Below, piece by piece: positions 58,389-64,000 of a DNA stretch of 64,000 bases. The DNA is from Gemmataceae bacterium (GTDB lineage Bacteria; Planctomycetota; Planctomycetia; Gemmatales; Gemmataceae). Location: assembly GCA_901538445.1 (NCBI GenBank), contig LR594586.1:372001-436000 (forward strand), given 5' to 3'. Position 1 is the stretch's first letter, and every line of letters starts with the position of its first letter. Both the position numbers and the translations under genes were made by a program. The notes below the pieces were generated by a model that ran no database searches, was not told the origin of the DNA, and worked only from the letters and a program-made list of their open reading frames with translations.

Positions 58389-59120
58389 ATGCCCAGCCCG
58401 ATCACCACCCCGACCACGCAGCCCAGCCTTCAGGACCTCATGGTCCGTTTCCTTGCGAACCGCTCAGACGCCGCCCTCGCGGCAGTCGAGTCCGGCGAGG
58501 GAGAGGTCGAGCCGCACGAGGTCGCCGCCGGGTTTCGAGTGGACCCGCGGGCGGCCTGGACCGACGCCACGACCAACACCCCTGCCGCGACCGGGTCCCT
58601 TCCGCCGGACTGGGCGACGCTGGTGAGCCAGCCCGCCCCCGCCTTCGCCGTCCCGATGGCCGCGGGGAACTTCCCGCAGCGGGTCCGCGACCTGCACCCG
58701 CTCCTAACGAAGTTCGAGCCGGCGGAACTGCGGCCGAGCGGCACCCAGCACCCGACCCCCGGCCTCGCTGGGCTGCGGAGCTGGATCGCCAAGAACACCA
58801 CCCAGCCGGTGCTCGCGGCCGGTCTGGCGCGACTGATCGGCGAGTTCGACACGGCGGAGAAGCTGCTCCCTGCCGACGCCGCGAACGAGCAGGCCGCGCT
58901 GCTCTGGCACCGCGGCCGGTGCGAAGAGGCCCTGGCTGGCTGGACCGCGATGCCGGACTCGCCGGCGGCCACGTTCAACCGCGGCATGGCCCTCCTGTTC
59001 TTGGGCCGCGTCGCCGAGGCCAAGCCGGTCCTGACGGCCGCCGTCGCCGCGATCCCCGAGACGAGCGGCTGGAACGCCCTCGCCCGGCTCTACCTGTCGG
59101 TCGCCGAGATCCACGGCTGA
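58389..59120 (+). CDS. TPR-like hypothetical protein
   Basis: A 243-aa protein with no signal peptide. The C-terminal half has helical pairs of TPR type (AALLWHRGRCEEALAGW, ATFNRGMALLFLGRVAEAK, WNALARLYLSVAEIHG). The N-terminal half is an irregular Pro/Ala-rich region. No enzyme motif is visible. It probably takes part in protein-protein contacts. A 31-bp perfect hairpin follows 7 bp after its stop. Confidence 0.7.
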   Translation: MPSPITTPTTQPSLQDLMVRFLANRSDAALAAVESGEGEVEPHEVAAGFRVDPRAAWTDATTNTPAATGSLPPDWATLVSQPAPAFAVPMAAGNFPQRVRDLHPLLTKFEPAELRPSGTQHPTPGLAGLRSWIAKNTTQPVLAAGLARLIGEFDTAEKLLPADAANEQAALLWHRGRCEEALAGWTAMPDSPAATFNRGMALLFLGRVAEAKPVLTAAVAAIPETSGWNALARLYLSVAEIHG

Positions 59121-59127
59121 TTCAGTT

Positions 59128-59198
59128 GCAAGGCATCAAGTCGTCAGGTCATCAAGTCCTTCCCAGAGACTTGATGACCTGACGACTTGATGCCTTGC
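59128..59198 (+). terminator. 31-bp perfect inverted repeat after the TPR-like gene
   Basis: Arms 59128-59158 and 59168-59198 are perfectly complementary with a 9-nt loop. Each arm contains a direct repeat of CATCAAGTC or its complement. It separates two genes on the same strand. Confidence 0.65.
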
Positions 59199-59284
59199 GG
59201 CTCGCCACCACTCCGGTAAGCTTGACGCGGTCCCGCACTGCGGGCTCCCGCCTCAAGACCCCTCGTCCCCCGGAGTCACCACCA

Positions 59285-60010
59285 ATGCGAATCTCCGTTC
59301 GCGTCACCGCCGCACTGCTCCTTGGCGTCGCCGCACTCGCCGCACGCCCGACCCTTCGGGCCGCCGACGAACCCGCCCCGACCCCGCCCAAGGGATTCGT
59401 CGCACTCTTCAACGGCAAGGACCTCGAGGGGTGGCAGGGCAACATCGACATGAAGCAGCGGGCCACGCTCCCCAAGGAGCGGCAGGACGAACTGCTGAAA
59501 CTGCGGACCAAGGCCGCCCAGGAGCACTGGACCGTCAAGGACGGGGTGATCCACTGCGACGGCAAGGGCGGAGTGAGCCTCCAGACGGTTAAGGACTACG
59601 GCAACTTCGAGCTGATGATCGACTGGAAGATCGAGAAGAACGGGGACAGCGGCCTTTACCTCCGCGGGCAGCCGCAGGTGCAAATCTGGGACTCGGAGAA
59701 CACCCCGGGCGCGAAGGGGGCCGACAAGAACTCGGGCTCCGGCGGTTTGTGGAACAACCCGGGCGGCGACAAGGCGAAGATCCCGCTGAAGAAGGCCGAC
59801 AAGCCGGTCGGCGAGTGGAACTCGTTCCACATCACCGTGGTCGGCGACGGGGTCACCGTGAAGCTCAACGGCGAACTGGTCGTCGATAAGGGGAAGCTCC
59901 CGAACTACTGGGAGAAGGGCAAGCCGCTCCCCGAGAAGGGGCCGATCGAGCTCCAGTTCCACGGCGACCCGCTGTGGTTCAAGAACATCTACATCAAGGA
60001 ACTGCCCTGA
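59285..60010 (+). CDS. DUF1080 (3-keto-disaccharide hydrolase-like) secreted protein
   Basis: The 241-aa protein has a signal peptide (MRISVRVTAALLLGVAALAA). The LamG-like beta sandwich of PF06439 is visible: GFVALFNGKDLEGWQG, EHWTVKDGVIHCDGKGG, the ELMIDWKIEKNGDSGLYLRG strands, and the end PIELQFHGDPLWFKNIYIKE. Members hydrolyse keto-glycosides or bind sugars and are very common in planctomycetes. It is probably periplasmic. ATG 59285 gives the normal length. Confidence 0.92.
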   Translation: MRISVRVTAALLLGVAALAARPTLRAADEPAPTPPKGFVALFNGKDLEGWQGNIDMKQRATLPKERQDELLKLRTKAAQEHWTVKDGVIHCDGKGGVSLQTVKDYGNFELMIDWKIEKNGDSGLYLRGQPQVQIWDSENTPGAKGADKNSGSGGLWNNPGGDKAKIPLKKADKPVGEWNSFHITVVGDGVTVKLNGELVVDKGKLPNYWEKGKPLPEKGPIELQFHGDPLWFKNIYIKELP

Positions 60011-60015
60011 GTGAG

Positions 60016-60047
60016 CGAGGCGCACCCGTCGCGACGGGTGCGCCTCG
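60016..60047. terminator. 32-bp perfect palindrome, bidirectional terminator
   Basis: Bases 60016-60031 and 60032-60047 are exact reverse complements. The palindrome sits between the convergent DUF1080 and hydrolase genes. Confidence 0.75.
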
Positions 60048-60053
60048 TGCGTT

Positions 60054-60806
60054 TCAGCCCACCAGATTGCGCGAGAACAGGTCCGCCACCAGTCCCATTC
60101 CGAGCCGGGCGACCGCCGGGTCGTACCGCTCGCCCTCGTCGCGCATGAAGGCGTGTGCCGCGTTGAACTCGTGCCACGTGAACCACGCCCCCGCGGCGTC
60201 GAGCGCGTCGTAGATGGCCCGCCGCCCCGTCGCCGGGACGTGCGGATCCTGACGACCGAACACCATCAGCAACTCGCCCTTCACGTCGCCGGCACGGGCC
60301 AGCGTGTCGGCCCCGCCGCCGCGGCCGAGCGTGCCGGTGTGCAGGTCGGTCGGGTAGAAGCACGCAGTGGCCCGCACCTCGGCGAGCAGCGCCGCCCGGA
60401 ACGCGAGGTGCCCGCCAAGGCAGATGCCCATCGCACCGACGACACCGTTGCCGGCCGGGTGTGTCTTCAGCGCGTCGATTACCGCCCGAGCGTCGGCGTC
60501 GAAGTCGGCCATCGGGATGATGCCCTTCAGCGCGTTCCCGCGGTGCTTACCCGGGTCGTCGTACCCCAGCACGCACCCCGCGGGCTCGTGGGCGTGGTAC
60601 ACCTCGGGCACCGCGACGACGTATCCCAGCGACGCGACCTGCACCGCGAGCCGCCGAACCGGTTGCGTCTGCTGGAAGATCTCGGAGTAGAGCACCACTC
60701 CGGGCCGCTTGGTCGCGGGGCGACCCGGTTCGTGGGGGGCGTAGAAGTACGTCCGCATCGGGCCGGTCGGCGTCGGCAAGTCGGCGACGGAATCGGTCAC
60801 GGTCAT
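60054..60806 (-). CDS. Dienelactone hydrolase family protein
   Basis: This 250-aa alpha/beta hydrolase has the nucleophile elbow MGICLGGHLAF with a Cys in place of Ser, as in dienelactone hydrolases. The acid is probably the Asp in GRQDPHVP and the His is in FNAAHAFM. SEIFQQTQPVRRLAVQVASL is the N-terminal family segment. Substrate unknown. ATG 60806 fits the family length. Confidence 0.9.
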   Translation of the reverse strand: MTVTDSVADLPTPTGPMRTYFYAPHEPGRPATKRPGVVLYSEIFQQTQPVRRLAVQVASLGYVVAVPEVYHAHEPAGCVLGYDDPGKHRGNALKGIIPMADFDADARAVIDALKTHPAGNGVVGAMGICLGGHLAFRAALLAEVRATACFYPTDLHTGTLGRGGGADTLARAGDVKGELLMVFGRQDPHVPATGRRAIYDALDAAGAWFTWHEFNAAHAFMRDEGERYDPAVARLGMGLVADLFSRNLVG

Positions 60807-60920
60807 GTGGGGCTCCGGCTCGCGGAAGAGAGGCGCAGCCTCGTTGTAGCACCGGCGACTGCCCGCCGCACACAAAGAGCCCTCGAAAGTGGCCCGCGGT
60901 CTTGTTCCGTTAGCACCGGT

Positions 60921-60956
60921 GGGATAAAATCAGGTCGAGTTTTACGAAGTTATCCC
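60921..60956 (+). promoter_or_regulatory. Dyad upstream of znuA, candidate metal-regulator site
   Basis: GGGATAA (60921-60927) and TTATCCC (60950-60956) form an inverted repeat. Inside it TAAAA (60925-60929) and TTTTA (60940-60944) form another. The AT-rich symmetry 16 bp before the start would fit a Fur/Zur-type operator, which is an inference. Confidence 0.4.
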
Positions 60957-60971
60957 TTTGGTGGTTCGGTC

Positions 60972-61982
60972 ATGTCTCAGCGAAACTCACGGTTCCGTGC
61001 GGTCGCGGGTGCCGCTGCCCTGGTCGCGGCCGGGGTCGCCGGGGTCCTCGTCGCACCGGGGTGCAACGGCCCCGTCGATGACGGCTGGCCGAGCGACAAG
61101 CCGGGCGTGAAGGTCGTCGTCACGTTCGCCCCGCTGTACTGCTTCGCCGTGAACGTGGCGGGCGACGACGCGGTCGTCCGCAACCTGCTCACCAGCACCG
61201 GCCCGCACCACTTCAACCCGACCGACAAGGACGCCCGCACCCTCCGCCGGGCCGACCTGATGTTCGTCAACGGCCTCGGCCTCGAAGGGGACAAGCCGGC
61301 GAAGATGCGGGCCGGCAGCGGGAACAAGGGACTGAAGATCGTCGAACTGGGGGCCAAGATTCCCGCCGACCGATTGTGCGAGGGGGCCTGCACCCACGAC
61401 CACGGGGACGGGGACGAACACCACGACCACAACCACGGGACCGACCCGCACGTCTGGCTCAGTCCCGATACCGCGGTCACCATGGTCGAGGCGGTTCGCG
61501 ACGAGTTGAAGGTCGCCGACCCGGGCCACGCGGCCGACTACGACCGCCGCGCCGCCGAGTACGTCGTCAAGTTGCAGAAACTCAAGGCCGATGGCGTCGC
61601 ACTCCTCAAGGACAAGAAGGACCGCCGGATCGTCACGTTCCACGACTCGATGGCCTACTTCGCCAAGTCGTTCGACCTGGAGATCGTCGGCGTCGTCGAG
61701 AAGAACCCGGGCAGCGAGCCGAACGACAAGCAGTTGCGCAAGCTGATCGAGTTGTGCGCCAACCCGGCGAAGCCGGTCCGCGTGATCTGCTCAGAGCCGC
61801 AGTACGGCACCTCGAACGCCGGCCAGAGCCTGGTGACGATCCTCAAGCAGAAGGGCGTGCCCGACCCCGTGCTCGTGGAACTCGACCCGCTCGAAACTGT
61901 GGCCCAGGAGCAACTCACCCCGGGGTGGTACGAGGCGAAGATGCGGGCGAACCTCGCGGCACTCGCGGAGAAGATGAAGTGA
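60972..61982 (+). CDS. Zinc/manganese ABC transporter substrate-binding lipoprotein
   Basis: The 336-aa protein has a lipobox (LVAPGC), so it is a lipoprotein. It is a cluster A-I metal-binding protein: VVVTFAPLYCFAVNVAG, the ligand-loop TSTGPHHFNPTDKDAR, a His-rich loop at about 138-156, HVWLSP, the FHDSMAYFAKSF His and ICSEPQYGTSNAG. It binds Zn or Mn outside the membrane and delivers it to the permease. It overlaps the ATPase gene by 4 bp (GTGA). Confidence 0.9.
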   Translation: MSQRNSRFRAVAGAAALVAAGVAGVLVAPGCNGPVDDGWPSDKPGVKVVVTFAPLYCFAVNVAGDDAVVRNLLTSTGPHHFNPTDKDARTLRRADLMFVNGLGLEGDKPAKMRAGSGNKGLKIVELGAKIPADRLCEGACTHDHGDGDEHHDHNHGTDPHVWLSPDTAVTMVEAVRDELKVADPGHAADYDRRAAEYVVKLQKLKADGVALLKDKKDRRIVTFHDSMAYFAKSFDLEIVGVVEKNPGSEPNDKQLRKLIELCANPAKPVRVICSEPQYGTSNAGQSLVTILKQKGVPDPVLVELDPLETVAQEQLTPGWYEAKMRANLAALAEKMK

Positions 61983-62794
61983 CCACCGCCGCGACCGCCA
62001 CCCCCGCGACGGCCGGGCTGTCGCTCCCGATGGTCCCGCCCCCGCCGCTCGTCGCCATCCGCGACCTGTCGGTGACGCTCGGCGGCAACCTGATCCTGCG
62101 CCGGGTCACGGCCGACATCGCCCGCGGGAAGATCACGGCGCTGATCGGCCTGAACGGGTGCGGGAAGACGACGCTGCTCCGGGCGGTCGTCGGCGAGTAC
62201 CCGTACCGCGGGGAGGTGAAGTACCACTGCGGGCACGACCACTCGCGGCCCCGGCCCGAGAACGTCGGGTACGTGCCTCAGCGGCTCTCCGTCGATGCCC
62301 GGTTGCCGCTGACGATCCGCGACCTGTTCGGCCTGGCGCTGTCGCGCCGCCCCCTCTTCCTGGGCGTCCCGCGGTGGGTATCGGACCGGGCCGGGGCGTT
62401 GCTGGACCGGGTGGGCATGCCGGGAATGCTCGACCGGCCGATCGACGGCCTCTCGGGCGGGCAGTTGCAACGCGTGCTGCTGGCGCTGGCGCTGGACCCG
62501 TCGCCGGAACTGTTGCTGCTCGATGAGCCGGCCGCGGGCATCGACTTCAAGGACCAGAAGAAGTTCTACGACCTCATCTCGCGGATCAACCAGGAGATGG
62601 GCCTGACGGTGGTGCTGGTCTCACACGACCTGAACATGATCAACGCGCACGCTCACCAGGTGCTCTGCTTGAAGGAAGGTGCAATCGCCTGTCAGGGACG
62701 GCCCGAGGAAATTCTGACGCCGGCGAATCTGTCCGTGGTGTTCGGCGCGGAGACGCCGTTGTTCCACCACCGCGGGGCCGCGACCGCCGGGTAA
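61979..62794 (+). CDS. Metal ABC transporter ATP-binding protein
   Basis: This 271-aa ATPase shows Walker A (GLNGCGKTTL), the Q-loop (VGYVPQRLSVD), the signature LSGGQLQRV, Walker B (LLLLDEPAAGID) and the switch His (SHDLNMINAHAHQ), the order of a ZnuC/MntB-type importer. It starts at GTG 61979, coupled to znuA. There is no permease gene downstream; it may be elsewhere on the chromosome. Confidence 0.92.
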   Translation: MTTAATATPATAGLSLPMVPPPPLVAIRDLSVTLGGNLILRRVTADIARGKITALIGLNGCGKTTLLRAVVGEYPYRGEVKYHCGHDHSRPRPENVGYVPQRLSVDARLPLTIRDLFGLALSRRPLFLGVPRWVSDRAGALLDRVGMPGMLDRPIDGLSGGQLQRVLLALALDPSPELLLLDEPAAGIDFKDQKKFYDLISRINQEMGLTVVLVSHDLNMINAHAHQVLCLKEGAIACQGRPEEILTPANLSVVFGAETPLFHHRGAATAG

Positions 62795-62800
62795 ATGACA

Positions 62801-62822
62801 GGGGCGGGCACTCGCCCGCCCC
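62801..62822. terminator. Hairpin after the ABC ATPase gene
   Basis: Perfect 9-bp GC arms (62801-62809 and 62814-62822) with a 4-nt loop lie between convergent genes. Confidence 0.6.
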
Positions 62823-62847
62823 CTTCGCGTCCTGTGCCGGTCGCCGG

Positions 62848-63036
62848 TCACATTGACGGCAGCCAGTCCTTGTCCAGGCCCTCCTTCTCGATCAAATCCA
62901 ACTGCTCGCGGGTGATGTGGTACTCGGCCGCGACCGACTTCTTCGAGTCGGCGACGGCCACGCCGGTGTCTTGCACCTCAACCAGCGCGTGGAAAATCGA
63001 CTGGCGCTGCTTGACAGTCAGGGTCTTGCTCGGCAT
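62848..63036 (-). CDS. Small helix-turn-helix-like protein
   Basis: A 62-aa protein from ATG 63036. It is helical and charged (KQRQSIFHALVEVQDTGVAV, then KKSVAAEYHITREQLDLIE). The AAEYHITREQLDLIEKEG stretch resembles the DNA-binding part of short HTH proteins, but the family is not recognised. It is probably a real gene because its sequence is more protein-like than any other frame. Confidence 0.65.
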   Translation of the reverse strand: MPSKTLTVKQRQSIFHALVEVQDTGVAVADSKKSVAAEYHITREQLDLIEKEGLDKDWLPSM

Positions 63037-63364
63037 CGGAGTGTCTCAACTGGCGGTTTCGGTAGGTGACCCGGACGTCATCGGCCCGGGGTTGTGGTTC
63101 GCACCGCCGACCCTCGAATCGGATCGGGCACCGGAGAGGTGAACGGGGGAGCGGGGCGGCTATTAAACTATACGTTCGGGCAGGTGGCGACATTTCCCCT
63201 GAAATCCCCAGATTCGGGAATTTCCCACACCGGATCGTTGCAAAGCCCACGCGGACGACGGCGGCCCAGTCACCGGTCGCATGTCCTTCTGAAATGGTCG
63301 GTTACGATTCGGCACTTCCCTGTAGTGAGCCGCGCTCGCACGTGAACTCCGACGCTCCCGGACC
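63037..63364. other. Gene-free stretch
   Basis: This 328-bp gap has no supported gene. It includes an A/T-rich patch (ATTAAACTATA near 63163) and a GGGAATTTCCC palindrome at about 63216-63226. It may contain the promoter of the small gene at 63036. Confidence 0.45.
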
Positions 63365-64000
63365 TCAGTCCCTGTCGGGGAAGCGGGCCTTCAACTCGGC
63401 CAGCGGGTCCGTAAGAGGCGGCGGCGGGCAGTCCCAGAACATAACGTGTCCGCCGCCGGTCCCCGTGGCGAGGCGGCCGCTGTTCGGCTCGAACACGGTG
63501 TGGATCACTTCGGTCCGGTGCCGCAGCGGCGGTCCGACCGGGAGGCCGGTTGCGGGGTCCCAGAACCGGGCCGTGTTGTCGCGGCTCCCGGTCGCGAAGA
63601 ACTTTCCGTCCGGGCTCACCGCGACCGCCGCGACGGCCCGGGCGTGGGGCATCGGCCGCACGAGCGGCTTGCCGGTCGCGGCGTCGAGCAACTCGGCGGC
63701 ACTGTCGCGGCGGCCGACGAGGACCCCGCGGCCGTCTCGGGAGTACGCCGCATCCCGGACCTCCTCGCCGGCGTCCCACCCGGGCCGCACTTGCTTCAGC
63801 GTTTCGGGATTGAGGAACAAAACCCGGCGGCCGTAGGTGGCCAGGATCTCTCCCCCGTCGGCACGGACCGACATCGTCGTGAACCCGACGCCGGGGGGCA
63901 TGTCCTTCTCGGGCCGCTCGGGCAGCACAAGGTCCAGCGTTGCGGGATCGAACTTCGCGACGAGCGTATCGCCCAGCAGGTACATGTCGCGTGTGCCGAA
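63365..64000 (-). CDS. WD40-repeat protein (5' end outside the window)
   Basis: The frame is open to the window end, and at least 211 residues are visible. It has WD40 blades with patterns such as GVGFTTMSVRADGGEILATY, VAAVAVSPDGKFFATGSRDN, ARFWDPATGLPVG and HVMFWD. In planctomycetes such propellers often form the C-terminal half of Ser/Thr kinases; that part is not visible here. It ends at TGA 63365-63367. Confidence 0.85.
   Translation of the reverse strand, partial: FGTRDMYLLGDTLVAKFDPATLDLVLPERPEKDMPPGVGFTTMSVRADGGEILATYGRRVLFLNPETLKQVRPGWDAGEEVRDAAYSRDGRGVLVGRRDSAAELLDAATGKPLVRPMPHARAVAAVAVSPDGKFFATGSRDNTARFWDPATGLPVGPPLRHRTEVIHTVFEPNSGRLATGTGGGHVMFWDCPPPPLTDPLAELKARFPDRD

Noticed and set aside
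57980..58417. Minus-strand 145-codon frame downstream of the SUKH gene
   Set aside because: A few segments look protein-like (QIPFYLLELWDFERAGRM), but there is no ribosome-binding site or family match, and it overlaps the SUKH stop. It was kept only as part of an unassigned stretch.
60921..60956. Confident Zur box upstream of znuA
   Set aside because: The symmetry is real but differs from the known proteobacterial Zur consensus, so it is listed only as a candidate.

Overview
The window comes from a high-GC planctomycete, most likely of the Gemmataceae (Gemmata or a close relative). The evidence is a set of families typical of that group: an ECF sigma factor paired with a Ser/Thr kinase, a Rhodopirellula/Verrucomicrobium-type ECF sigma factor, a DUF1559 pseudopilin with a downstream lipoprotein, a BBP7 outer-membrane porin, a TIGR03066-like paralogue, a hydrazine-synthase-alpha-like dihaem protein, and surface proteins that start with an LEPLEAR-type motif. 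I saw no rRNA, tRNA, CRISPR array or intact insertion sequence. This is chromosomal housekeeping and accessory sequence with dispersed repeats.

Layout. 1-2.1 kb: end of a ParE-type toxin-antitoxin pair, small hypothetical genes and a decayed IS630 fragment. 2.1-8.5 kb: a nested palindrome, a 1563-aa beta-strand surface protein and a BBP7 porin. 8.7-10.3 kb: a tight minus-strand operon (DUF1653, methyltransferase, Dph6-like ATP pyrophosphatase). 10.4-12.1 kb: DUF3072 protein, a small protein and a secreted propeller. 12.1-15.8 kb: a two-gene operon of a MerR-type regulator and a VIT-vWA-PP2C fusion whose phosphatase domain is circularly permuted, driven by a near-consensus promoter that gives a leaderless mRNA. 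16-29 kb: a malate/lactate-dehydrogenase-family gene with a HAD phosphatase, secreted proteins, an NHL propeller, a CPA1 antiporter, a thioredoxin-like protein, a dihaem propeller protein and stress genes. This block is bracketed by two colinear copies, in opposite orientation, of a roughly 310-350 bp non-coding element with a 20-bp tandem-repeat core. 29.2-31 kb: a SelW/Rdx-like protein and a TPP riboswitch with thiC. 31-33.4 kb: ECF sigma factor and Ser/Thr kinase. 33.6-37.3 kb: a CBM2-CBM2-GH5-Calx-beta cellulase, a lipoprotein and a pseudopilin. 37.4-43.7 kb: ECF sigma factor with a giant alpha-2-macroglobulin fused to an anti-sigma-like N-terminus. 43.8-48.7 kb: a minus-strand run (SRAP, ispH, two near-duplicate Uma2 nucleases, Gfo/Idh oxidoreductase, membrane protein). 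48.8-57.5 kb: a paralogue of the 542-aa secreted family, argH, DUF3817, a DUF5678/retropepsin pair, lysA and a secreted HEAT protein with an embedded receiver-like domain. 57.6-64 kb: a SUKH protein, a TPR-like protein, a DUF1080 protein, a dienelactone hydrolase, a znuA-znuC pair without a permease, and a WD40 protein that runs off the end.

Many genes are coupled by 4-bp overlaps (ATGA or GTGA). Many convergent or tandem junctions carry perfect inverted repeats that probably act as terminators. The most unusual items are the circularly permuted PP2C in the MerR operon, the dispersed 20-bp-core element, the terminator hairpin that contains the ribosome-binding site of the dihaem gene, the sigma/alpha-2-macroglobulin pair and the receiver-like domain in an exported HEAT protein. 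All functional calls rest on reading motifs in the translated sequence. No database search was run.
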